This document shows positions 23,855 to 32,977 of a stretch of DNA of 64,000 nt, one piece after another (the first letter of the stretch is position 1; each line of letters begins with the position of its first letter). Under the pieces are notes generated by a model that was not told the DNA's origin, made no database searches, and saw only the letters and a program-made list of their open reading frames with translations. This stretch comes from Nostoc commune NIES-4072. GTDB taxonomy: Bacteria > Cyanobacteriota > Cyanobacteriia > Cyanobacteriales > Nostocaceae. Made by a program: the position numbers and the translations under genes. Location of the stretch: contig NZ_BDUD01000001.1 in assembly GCF_003113895.1 (NCBI RefSeq), forward strand, positions 3,748,037 to 3,812,036, in the 5' to 3' direction.

Positions 23855-26071
23855 ATGCGCTACCAAAGTGTACTTCAACACAGTGAAGAAGACTGTGGTG
23901 CTGCTTGCATTGCCACTGTTGCCAAACACTACGGACGCACCTTTGCCATCAGTCGGGTGCGGGAAGCCGTCGGTACAGGGTCACGAGGAACTTCTCTGCT
24001 GGGGTTGAGCCGGGGTGCTGAAACTTTAGGATTCAATGCTCGCCAAGTCAAAGCCTCAGAGCAACTGGTCGATCAATTGAATAAAGCCCCTCTACCAGCA
24101 ATCATTCACTGGAAAGGCTACCACTGGGTCGTTTTGTATGGACAAAAGGGTAAAAAATACGTAATTGCTGACCCAGGTGTAGGCATCCGCTACATCACCC
24201 GCAAAGAGTTAGTCGAGGGTTGGAGCAATGGTATTATGTTGTTGCTAACGCCAGATGATAACCGCTTTTATCAGCAATCAGATGATAAAATTGGCGGCTT
24301 TGGGCGTTATTTGATGCGGGTTTTACCCTATCGCGCCATTCTCATCCAGGCTATAGCAATCAACATTGCCATCGGACTGCTCTCCCTTGTCTCTCCCTTA
24401 ATGATGCAACTGCTCACTGATGACGTGCTAGTGCGGGGAGATACCCAACTGCTAACCGTCGTGGCAATTGGAGCGATCGCTCTGAGTTTATTTAGCAGTG
24501 TGATGGGTTTGGTACAGTCTCACCTAATTGGTCACTTTGGTCAAAGGTTGCAATTAGGGCTGATCCTAGAATACGGGCGACAACTCCTGCGCTTGCCCCT
24601 TTCGTACTTTGAAGGACGGCGCAGTGGGGAAGTCGTCAGCCGGATTGCCGATGTGGATCACATCAATGAGCTAGTTTCTCAAATTGTCCTCGGTTTACCA
24701 AGCCAATTTTTTATCGCCTTGGTTTCTTTGGGCTTCATGCTGTTCTACAGTTGGGGTCTGACTTTGGCAACCCTTGCTGCCTTTATTATTGTCACCCTCG
24801 TCAACCTGCTTTTTCTCCCAGCCTTGCGCCAGAAAACCCGCAGTGAGATCGTCTTAGGTACAGAAAACCAAGGCTTTCTCGTCGAAACTTTTCATGGTGT
24901 CCAGGTGCTAAAAACTACCCAAGCCACTCCCCAAGCTTGGCAAGAGTATCAGACCAACTATGGCCGGCTTGCTAACTTGGGCTGGAGTACGATGAAGCTG
25001 GGGCTTTACAGTGGCACAATTACTAATATTTTTTCTACTTGCACTAATATTGCTTTACTCTGGTTAGGCTCTTACTTGGTAATTAATCGCACTTTAAGTA
25101 TTGGACAGCTGCTAGCGTTTACTGGTATGAGTGGCAACTTTCTCGGCTTTTTGGGTTCAGTTATCGGCTTAGTTGATGAGTTTATCACTGCCCAGATTGT
25201 CATCCAACGCCTAACGGAGGTGATTGATGCTACCCCAGAAGACGGCAAAGACGAGAAAAAACCTTGGGCAGAACTTAAGGGCAATATAGATATTACTTGC
25301 ACCAATCTTAATTTCCATCACGCAGGTAGAGTTGACTTGCTGCAAGATTTTTCGCTGATTATCCCTGGCGGTCAAGTCGTTGCTCTGATTGGTAAATCCG
25401 GCTGTGGTAAAAGCACCCTCGCCAAACTGCTTGCTGGTTTATATTTCCTCCAATCTGGCAATATTCGCTATGGCATCTATAATCAGCAAGACCTCTCGAT
25501 GGAATGTCTGCGGCAACAGGTGGTGCTAGTACCTCAAGAACCCCACTTCTGGAGTCGCTCAATTCTTGAAAACTTCCGCTTCAGCTATCCTCAAATCAGC
25601 TTTGAACAAATTGTACAAGCTTGCGAGATTGCTGGTGCAGATGAGTTTATTAGTAAATTGCCCGATAAGTATCAAACTGTTTTAGGTGAATTTGGCGCGA
25701 ATCTTTCTGGTGGACAACGACAGAGATTAGCGATCGCTAGAGCTATAGTTACTGATCCACCAGTATTAATTTTAGATGAATCCACTGGCGCTCTCGACCC
25801 AGTAAGTGAAGCCAAACTGCTAGATAGACTGCTGTCTCATCGCCTGGGCAAAACCACAATTATGATTAGCCATCGCCCCAAAGTTATTGGGCGGGCTGAT
25901 TGGATTGTACTGCTGGAAGAAGGGCGTTTGAAAATCCAAGGCACTCCAGAGGCTCTGCGCCATCAAGCTGGTGAACACTTAGACTTTTTAGACAGCGTTG
26001 ACCCATTTAGAAATGGTTTAGTGCCTAAATCCTCTAACTCTAACGGTAAATTCAGCACAATCATTAACTAA
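23855..26071 (+). CDS. Peptidase-containing ABC exporter (C39, bacteriocin-type)
   Basis: This 738-residue exporter has three parts. The N-terminal C39 cysteine peptidase carries Q8, C14 (QHSEEDCGAA), H90 (GYHWVV) and D106 (IADPG), all catalytic positions intact. A six-helix membrane domain spans residues about 150-450. The nucleotide-binding domain has Walker A GKSGCGKST (513-521), LSGGQRQR (617-624) and Walker B LILDE with D641/E642. It cleaves double-glycine leaders and exports the cores; the two GG-leader SH3 proteins just upstream are the obvious substrates. The HlyD adaptor starts 6 bp downstream, so the two are translationally close. An outer-membrane TolC-type channel must come from elsewhere. 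Confidence 0.95.
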   Translation: MRYQSVLQHSEEDCGAACIATVAKHYGRTFAISRVREAVGTGSRGTSLLGLSRGAETLGFNARQVKASEQLVDQLNKAPLPAIIHWKGYHWVVLYGQKGKKYVIADPGVGIRYITRKELVEGWSNGIMLLLTPDDNRFYQQSDDKIGGFGRYLMRVLPYRAILIQAIAINIAIGLLSLVSPLMMQLLTDDVLVRGDTQLLTVVAIGAIALSLFSSVMGLVQSHLIGHFGQRLQLGLILEYGRQLLRLPLSYFEGRRSGEVVSRIADVDHINELVSQIVLGLPSQFFIALVSLGFMLFYSWGLTLATLAAFIIVTLVNLLFLPALRQKTRSEIVLGTENQGFLVETFHGVQVLKTTQATPQAWQEYQTNYGRLANLGWSTMKLGLYSGTITNIFSTCTNIALLWLGSYLVINRTLSIGQLLAFTGMSGNFLGFLGSVIGLVDEFITAQIVIQRLTEVIDATPEDGKDEKKPWAELKGNIDITCTNLNFHHAGRVDLLQDFSLIIPGGQVVALIGKSGCGKSTLAKLLAGLYFLQSGNIRYGIYNQQDLSMECLRQQVVLVPQEPHFWSRSILENFRFSYPQISFEQIVQACEIAGADEFISKLPDKYQTVLGEFGANLSGGQRQRLAIARAIVTDPPVLILDESTGALDPVSEAKLLDRLLSHRLGKTTIMISHRPKVIGRADWIVLLEEGRLKIQGTPEALRHQAGEHLDFLDSVDPFRNGLVPKSSNSNGKFSTIIN

Positions 26072-26077
26072 AATAGC

Positions 26078-27460
26078 ATGATTAGCCATTCCAACTCAGA
26101 CTACTTGCCCCCAATTCAAGACAACGAGTTTCTCCCGCCACTTGGTCGTTGGACTACTTGGGGCGGACTAGTTCTTGTCTGTGCTGTGGGGTTAGGCGTT
26201 CCACTCGCCTCTGTTACCAAATATAAAGTAACCGTTAAAGGACAAGCTGTTGTCCGCCCTGCTGGTGAATTGCGGCTTGTTCAAGCTGCTACAGAAGGTC
26301 AGGTGACGCGGGTTTTTGTTGCAGAAAATCAAGTTGTCAAAAAAGGGGATGTCATTGCCACTATTGACAACTCGAAGCTACAAACTAAAAAGAGCCAACT
26401 GCAAAGTAACATTGGGCAAAGTCGTTTACAACTCTTTCAAATCAACGCCCAGATTAACGCCATTAATAGCCAGGTTTTAGCTGAAACTGAGCGCCTCAAC
26501 CGGGTTATAGCTGGTGCTGAAGCTGAATTAAGCGATCGCAGCCGGAACTATCAAGATAAAGTGATTACTACCGCTACTGATGTCAAAGAAGCGAATGCCA
26601 ATGTCAAAGCTGCGGATGCTAGTTTGAAAGCTGCCCAGTCAAAGCGAAATCGTTATGAGACTGTAGCTAAAGCCGGAGCCTTATCTCAAGATCAATTTGA
26701 AGAAGCACAACTAGCTGTTCGCCAGCAAGAACAAGCACTCTTAGCAGCTAAAGCCAAATTGCAAAATGTCCAAACTGCCCTTAATCCTAGTAATGCACAA
26801 GTAGCGATCGCTTCTCAACGGATTGCCCAAGAAAAAGCTACAGGTAAAGCCAACATTGCTACTTTAGATAAAGAACGCCTTGCTTTAATCCAGCAACGAA
26901 TTGAAATCCAAAAACAGCTAGAGAGCGACACCCGCGAACTCCAACAGGTAAATATCGACCTCAGTCAGACTATAATTACTGCCACAGCAGACGGAATTAT
27001 TTCTAAATTAAACCTGCGAAACTCTGGTCAAACTGTTCCTGCTGGACAGGAGATTGCCCAAATTGTCCCCAGTGATGCTTCCTTGGAGATTAAGGCAGCA
27101 GTAGCACTTCAGGATAAAAATAAGTTGAAACAAGGTCAAACAGTACAAATGCGGGTTTCTGCTTGTCCTTATCCAGATTATGGTACTCTCAAAGGCAAGG
27201 TTAAGACGATTTCTGCGGATGCAATCGCACCTCAAGGGAATGCTGCTAATGCCACCGCCACAAAATCTCCTAGTCAAAAAATGACAGATGTTGGTGGGTT
27301 CTATGAGGTAACAATTAAGCCAGAAAACCTTTCTCTAGGTAGGGAAAAACATCAGTGTGCTATTCAATTAGGAATGGAGGGCACAGTTGATATTATTTCT
27401 AGAGAAGAGACTGTGTTGCAATTCTTTTTGAGGAAGGCGAGGTTGATTGCAGACTTGTAG
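26078..27460 (+). CDS. HlyD-family membrane-fusion protein
   Basis: This 460-residue adaptor has one membrane helix near the N-terminus (residues about 26-48). Split lipoyl/barrel-sandwich halves follow: GQAVVRPAGELRLVQAATEG...VVKKGDVIATID and TIITATADGIISKLNLRNSG...AGQEIAQIV. Between them lies a long coiled coil (about 100-310). It should bridge the C39 exporter to an outer-membrane channel for one-step secretion. Six bases separate it from the exporter gene. The C-terminal beta domain is rather long and contains a low-complexity stretch (APQGNAANATATKS). Confidence 0.95.
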   Translation: MISHSNSDYLPPIQDNEFLPPLGRWTTWGGLVLVCAVGLGVPLASVTKYKVTVKGQAVVRPAGELRLVQAATEGQVTRVFVAENQVVKKGDVIATIDNSKLQTKKSQLQSNIGQSRLQLFQINAQINAINSQVLAETERLNRVIAGAEAELSDRSRNYQDKVITTATDVKEANANVKAADASLKAAQSKRNRYETVAKAGALSQDQFEEAQLAVRQQEQALLAAKAKLQNVQTALNPSNAQVAIASQRIAQEKATGKANIATLDKERLALIQQRIEIQKQLESDTRELQQVNIDLSQTIITATADGIISKLNLRNSGQTVPAGQEIAQIVPSDASLEIKAAVALQDKNKLKQGQTVQMRVSACPYPDYGTLKGKVKTISADAIAPQGNAANATATKSPSQKMTDVGGFYEVTIKPENLSLGREKHQCAIQLGMEGTVDIISREETVLQFFLRKARLIADL

Positions 27461-27590
27461 TGCGTTGGCGTAGCCCGCCGCAGGCATCGCAGCGTAACTA
27501 TTCGTAATTATTTCTCGTAATCCTACTGTGGATTTTCTATCTATCCTTATAAGAGGGTGTAATTTACTTGCTGGTTATTTAAGGGGTGCA

Positions 27591-30500
27591 ATGTCTAGAA
27601 TGAAGCGATATAGGCAGCATTGGTGCTGGAAATTCGCATTGGGAAGTTGGTTGGTAATGGGTAGTGCGATCGGCGAAGCTGTATTGCAGACATTCGCTTT
27701 TTCTGTTAATTCCGCTTTTGCCCAAATTACCCCCGATAGCACTCTACCCAATAATTCGAGTGTTACAACACAAGACAACATCAGTACCATTGAAGGGGGA
27801 ACTCAAGCTGGAAGAAATTTATTCCACAGTTTTCAGGAGTTTTCTGTTCCAAATGGGAGTACTGCTTTCTTTAATAATGCTGCGGATATTCAAAATATTA
27901 TTAGTCGGGTAACGGGTGGATCAGCTTCTAATATTGATGGGTTAATTCGGGCTAATGGTACAGCTAACCTGTTTCTAATTAATCCTAATGGAATTATATT
28001 TGGTCAGAATGCTCAATTGAATATTGGTGGTTCTTTTGTTGCGACAACAGCTAATGCACTGCAATTTGGCAATCAAGGTTTTTTTAGTGCCACTAATCCA
28101 AATACTCCACCTTTGCTGACAGTCAATCCTTCAGCTTTGTTATTCAATCAAATTACATCTCAGCCAGTTTATTCTATTGAGAATCGAGGATTTCTCTCAG
28201 TTGGTGATAGTCAAAGCCTGTTACTAGTGGGGGGCAAAATCTCCCCAACTCTAACTGCAACTGGAGCAATATTAAATGAAGGCTCTCTATCTGCTCCCAG
28301 TGGACGAGTTGAACTCGGAGGATTAACCGCAGCCGGAACGGTTGGGTTAAATGTAGAGGGCAATAGTCTAAGCTTAAATTTTTCTGATGGCGTAACATTA
28401 GCTGATGTGACCCTCACAAATCCAGCTTTAATTAATGTATCTGGGGACGGTGGTAGTATTGCCATCAACGCCCGGAACTTGGATATTTTGGGAGGTTCCC
28501 TGCTTGCTGGAATTGACTCAGGACGAGGATCGGTGAATACTCAAGCAGGAGATATTACACTCAATGCAACAGGAGCTATCACAGTTGCTAGTAGTAGCGA
28601 AAACTCTTTTAGTCAGATTTTCAATGTTTTAAATGAGAATGCAATAGGCAAAGGTGGTAACATCAACATCAAAGCTGGGTCACTCTCTTTTGATAATACT
28701 AGAATGAGTACCTTTACTAATGGCTTGGGAAATGCAGGTAATATATCTATACAGGTTGACGACTCAGTAGTGATCGCTAATAGCTTATTCAGCACTAATG
28801 TATTGGAAAAGGGAGCAGGTGAAGGCGGCGACATCAACATTAAAGCTGGATCACTCTCCCTCAATAACACTATACTGGGTACTTTCATTGCCGGAAAGGG
28901 AAATGCTGGTAGTATATCTGTACAGGTTAATGATGCAATTTCTCTCACCAATAGCTCGTTGACCACCAGTATATTGGAGCAAGCAGTAGGTAATGGCGGT
29001 AACATCGAAATCAAAGCTAGGTCACTCTCCTTAACTGATAAAGCCTCTATTGATACTTTTTCTGTCGGACAGGGAAATGGTGGTAACGTATTTATTCAGA
29101 CCGATGATTCTGCTGCATTTTTTGATAGTGGCGTTAATAGCCAAATTTTGGGCGACTTCCCCGCTGTAGTAGAGCAAGCAGTGCGAAAGGGCGGTGATAT
29201 CAATATCCAAACTGGGTCACTTTTCTTAGACAATGAAGCGCAACTGAATGCTAGCACTTATGGACGAGGAGACGGCGGCAAGGTATCTGTGCAAGCCAGA
29301 GACTCAGTGTTTCTAACTAATAGCTCGATCAATAGCGATGTGGGAAAGGAAGCCATAGGTAATGGCGGAGACATCAATATCCAAGCCACGTCATTGTTTT
29401 TGACAGACAATTCCTCATTAAATACTGACATTTCGGGACAGGGAAATGCTGGCAGTATTTTTATCAAAACCAGTGACTTGGTTAGTGGTGAAAGTAGCTT
29501 TATTTCTAGCAGTATGACACAGCCAGCCATTGGCAATGGGGGTGATATAAATATTCAAGCCACATCCTTCTTATGGACAAATGACCTTGATTTAGACGGT
29601 ACTGGGCTCAGTACTAGCTCTGTTGGCAGAGGAAATGCTGGTAGTATCTCTGTGCAAACGAATGACTCAGTTTTACTATTTAATAGCTCGATTAGTAGCG
29701 ACTTGCTACCAACAGCAGTAGGGAAAGGGGGCAATGTTGAAATTAAAGCCAACTCGCTATCTTTGTATGACTCTAAATTGAGTACTGCGACGGCTGGAAA
29801 AGGAGATGCTGGCAACGTTTTAATTCAAGCGAATGACTCAATTTCACTTATAAACAGTAACATTGCTAGTGATAGTGACGGCGAAATCTTCAACAAAATA
29901 GGAAAATTAGCAGGCAAGGCAGGAGATATTAATATTCTCACTGGGTCGCTTTCCTTAAGTGATGAATCTAGACTAAGTAGCAGTACTTATGGTCAGGGAA
30001 ATGCAGGTAATGTATTTGTCAATGCCAGTGGTTCTGTTTCGTTTGCTAGTGGCAGTGATATCTTGAGTGCTACTACTAGCTTGAAGTTTCTAGGTATTGG
30101 AGAATCAGAAGCAGAAGGTAAAGGAGGTAATATCAGTATCATTGCTGATTCTCTTGCTTTAGATGATGCTCTTTTTGCTGCTGCCACCAGTGGAAAAGGG
30201 AATGCTGGAGATATATTTTTGCAAATTAATGACTTTTTGACTCTCGCAAACAATAGCCAGATTAGCAGCTCCGTAGCACCAGGATCTACAGGAGATGGGG
30301 GAGATATTAATATTCAAACGCGATCGCTCCAATTGAGAGATGGCTCGCAAATCCGAGCAAATGTTGAGAATTCACGTAACAATCTTCCTACTGGAAGCGG
30401 ACAAGGAGGAAGTATTCAAATTAATGCTTCTGAGTTGGTTGATATCTTTGGAGTCACTTCAGATGGATACGTCAGTGGCTTGTCTACCGGAACTGCGGGT

Positions 30501-32924
30501 ATAGGCAAGGCAGGTTCCTTAACAATAAACACTCCCATTTTATTCCTCTCTGATGGAGCACAGATAACTACTGCTACCCTTGGCGCTGGTGAAGGAGGAA
30601 GTTTGAATGTTAACGCCTCTAAATCTGTGCTGATGTATGGCATCTCCTCTGATAGTAATTTCACCACTGGTTTGTCTAGTAGAACTACGGGGACAGGAAA
30701 AGCAGGTTCTTTAACAATTACCACTCCTGTACTACTCCTCGCTGATGGAGCGCAGATTGACGCTAGTACCATTGGTACAGGTGAGGGCGGGAACTTAAAT
30801 ATCAATGCGTCACAATGGGTGCAACTGTATGGCACTTCAGCCAATGGTCAGCCTAGTAGCGGCTTATTTACTAGAACCGAAGGCGCAGGCAAAGCAGGTT
30901 CTTTAACAATTACTACTCCTGAGTTATCTGTCTATGGTGGGGCACAAGTTGATGCTGGTACTTTAGGTTCAGGTGAAGGAGGAAATTTAAATATCAATGC
31001 CTCAGAATCGGTGCTAGTGTTTGGAGAATCAGCCAATCGTACAAATGTTAGCACCTTGACTACTCAAGCTGGAAAGACAGCCACTGGAAAAGCAGGTTCC
31101 TTAACTATAAACACTCCCAATTTGTCTGTCTTTGATGGAGGACAGATAAGTGCTAGTACCGATGGTGCAGGCGAAGGAGGAAGTTTGAATATCAATGCGT
31201 CAGAATCGGTGCAAGTGTTTGGCACTTCAGTCAATGAAAGGTCTCCTAGCGGCTTATTCACTGGAACTGAAGGTACAGGAAAAGCGGGTTCTTTGACGAT
31301 TAATACTCGTGAGTTACTTGTCTCTAATGGAGGATTAATCTCAGCTGCTACCCGAAGTTTAGGTGAGGGAGGTAGTTTAAATATTGATGCTTCCAAATCG
31401 GTTTTAGTGATTGGAGAATCAGCTAGTGGTCGGGCTGTCAGCACCTTGTCTACTCAAGCTAGCCAGACAGCAACAGGAAAGGCGGGTTCTTTAACAATCA
31501 ACTCTCCGGAGTTATTTGTCCTTAATGGAGGACAGGTTGATGCTAGTACCTTTGGTACAGGCGAGGGAGGAAGTTTAAATATCAATGCCTCACAATCGGT
31601 GCAAGTGAATGGCATCTCAACCAATGGTCAGTCTAATAGTGTATTAACTACCAGAACTCAGGGTACAGGAAAGGCGGGTTCTTTGACAATTAACTCTCCG
31701 GAGTTATTTGTCCTTGATGGAGGACAAGTTGATGCTAGTACCTTTGGTTCAGGTGAGGGAGGAAGTTTAAATATCAATGCCTCACAATCGGTGCAAGTGA
31801 ATGGCATCTCAGCCAATGGTAAGTCTGCTAGCGTTTTAAGTACCAGAACTCAGGATACAGGAAAGGCGGGTTCTTTGACAATTAACTCTCCAGAATTATT
31901 TGTTTTTGATGGAGGACAAGTTGATGCTAGTACCTTTGGTTCAGGTGAGGGAGGAAGTTTAAATATCAATGCCTCTAAAACAATACAAGTGATTGGCACT
32001 TCAGTTAATGGTCAGTCTGCTAGCGTCTTGTCTGCTCAAACTCAAGGGACAGGAAAGGCAGGAGATATGAAAATCAATACACAGCAATTACTGATATCTG
32101 ACGGTGCAGAAGCTACAGTTGGCAGCCTAGCAACAGGAGTAGCAGGCAACCTCGACATTACTGCTAAATCTGTGGAACTCAACAATGGAGCGATTAGCGC
32201 CCAAACTTTCTCTGGTAATGGTGGCAATATAACGCTAAATATTGCAGACTTACTGCTGATGCGTCAAGGCAGTGAAATTTCTACTACTGCGGGTACTAGA
32301 CAGCAGGGTGGAGATGGCGGAAATATCCAAGTTAATATCCCCAACGGCTTCATTGTTGCCGTCCCTAGTGAAGATAGCGATATTAGCGCCAATGCCTTCA
32401 CAGGTAGAGGTGGCAGAGTTGACATTACAGCTAAGGGTATTTTTGGTATCCAGCCCCGCTCTAATCCAACTTCTTTGAGTGACATCACTGCCAGTTCTCA
32501 GTTTGGCGTAAACGGTACTGTAGAAATTAACACGCCAGATGTTGACCCTAACAGTGGCTTAGTCAACCTGCCAACCGTACCAGTTGATACCCAAGTAGCA
32601 CAGACTTGTACCGCAGGTAGCACTGTAGCTAAGAGCAGTTTTACAATCACTGGACGCGGTGGTTTACCACCTAATCCGGGTGAAGCCCTTAGCGCTGACG
32701 CAGTGCAGGTAGATTTGGTGTCTCTCAACCCAGAAGTAGGTAACACTCCAGCAGTTTCTACAAATCCCATTAACCCAACACCATCTCGCATTGTAGAAGC
32801 TACTGGTTGGGTAATTGCTGCTAATGGCGATGTAATTCTCACTAGTACACCCACCGTCACGCCTCATTCTTCTTGGCAGAGGACAACCGATTGCCGTGTG
32901 TTTAATCAACACCAGGGAGGTTGA
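27591..32924 (+). CDS. Giant filamentous-haemagglutinin (TPS) exoprotein 1
   Basis: From the ATG at 27591 (AAGGGG upstream) the product has 1777 residues; a GTG at 27528 is a weaker start. A signal peptide ends at AFA, and the mature part begins QITPDSTLPNNS. The TPS secretion domain covers roughly the first 250 residues, with NPNGIIFGQNAQLNIGGSFV. The middle is beta-helix repeats. The clearest are eight copies of about 65 residues starting GKAGSLTI and containing GEGG(S/N)LNINAS, encoded at about 30500-32040. The end has FTITGRGGLPPNPGEAL, shared with the other two FHA proteins. Such proteins reach the surface through a TpsB pore, but none is encoded in this window. A role in adhesion or contact is likely. 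Confidence 0.9.
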   Translation: MSRMKRYRQHWCWKFALGSWLVMGSAIGEAVLQTFAFSVNSAFAQITPDSTLPNNSSVTTQDNISTIEGGTQAGRNLFHSFQEFSVPNGSTAFFNNAADIQNIISRVTGGSASNIDGLIRANGTANLFLINPNGIIFGQNAQLNIGGSFVATTANALQFGNQGFFSATNPNTPPLLTVNPSALLFNQITSQPVYSIENRGFLSVGDSQSLLLVGGKISPTLTATGAILNEGSLSAPSGRVELGGLTAAGTVGLNVEGNSLSLNFSDGVTLADVTLTNPALINVSGDGGSIAINARNLDILGGSLLAGIDSGRGSVNTQAGDITLNATGAITVASSSENSFSQIFNVLNENAIGKGGNINIKAGSLSFDNTRMSTFTNGLGNAGNISIQVDDSVVIANSLFSTNVLEKGAGEGGDINIKAGSLSLNNTILGTFIAGKGNAGSISVQVNDAISLTNSSLTTSILEQAVGNGGNIEIKARSLSLTDKASIDTFSVGQGNGGNVFIQTDDSAAFFDSGVNSQILGDFPAVVEQAVRKGGDINIQTGSLFLDNEAQLNASTYGRGDGGKVSVQARDSVFLTNSSINSDVGKEAIGNGGDINIQATSLFLTDNSSLNTDISGQGNAGSIFIKTSDLVSGESSFISSSMTQPAIGNGGDINIQATSFLWTNDLDLDGTGLSTSSVGRGNAGSISVQTNDSVLLFNSSISSDLLPTAVGKGGNVEIKANSLSLYDSKLSTATAGKGDAGNVLIQANDSISLINSNIASDSDGEIFNKIGKLAGKAGDINILTGSLSLSDESRLSSSTYGQGNAGNVFVNASGSVSFASGSDILSATTSLKFLGIGESEAEGKGGNISIIADSLALDDALFAAATSGKGNAGDIFLQINDFLTLANNSQISSSVAPGSTGDGGDINIQTRSLQLRDGSQIRANVENSRNNLPTGSGQGGSIQINASELVDIFGVTSDGYVSGLSTGTAGIGKAGSLTINTPILFLSDGAQITTATLGAGEGGSLNVNASKSVLMYGISSDSNFTTGLSSRTTGTGKAGSLTITTPVLLLADGAQIDASTIGTGEGGNLNINASQWVQLYGTSANGQPSSGLFTRTEGAGKAGSLTITTPELSVYGGAQVDAGTLGSGEGGNLNINASESVLVFGESANRTNVSTLTTQAGKTATGKAGSLTINTPNLSVFDGGQISASTDGAGEGGSLNINASESVQVFGTSVNERSPSGLFTGTEGTGKAGSLTINTRELLVSNGGLISAATRSLGEGGSLNIDASKSVLVIGESASGRAVSTLSTQASQTATGKAGSLTINSPELFVLNGGQVDASTFGTGEGGSLNINASQSVQVNGISTNGQSNSVLTTRTQGTGKAGSLTINSPELFVLDGGQVDASTFGSGEGGSLNINASQSVQVNGISANGKSASVLSTRTQDTGKAGSLTINSPELFVFDGGQVDASTFGSGEGGSLNINASKTIQVIGTSVNGQSASVLSAQTQGTGKAGDMKINTQQLLISDGAEATVGSLATGVAGNLDITAKSVELNNGAISAQTFSGNGGNITLNIADLLLMRQGSEISTTAGTRQQGGDGGNIQVNIPNGFIVAVPSEDSDISANAFTGRGGRVDITAKGIFGIQPRSNPTSLSDITASSQFGVNGTVEINTPDVDPNSGLVNLPTVPVDTQVAQTCTAGSTVAKSSFTITGRGGLPPNPGEALSADAVQVDLVSLNPEVGNTPAVSTNPINPTPSRIVEATGWVIAANGDVILTSTPTVTPHSSWQRTTDCRVFNQHQGG

Positions 32925-32977
32925 GCAACTTACACTGTCTATTTTTAGTAAAAACGCGGTGCGAGGAGGGCAAAAAC

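Noticed and set aside
27461..27590. GTG start at 27528 for the first FHA gene
   Set aside because: The ATG at 27591 has a good AAGGGG site and aligns with the starts of the two sister FHA genes.
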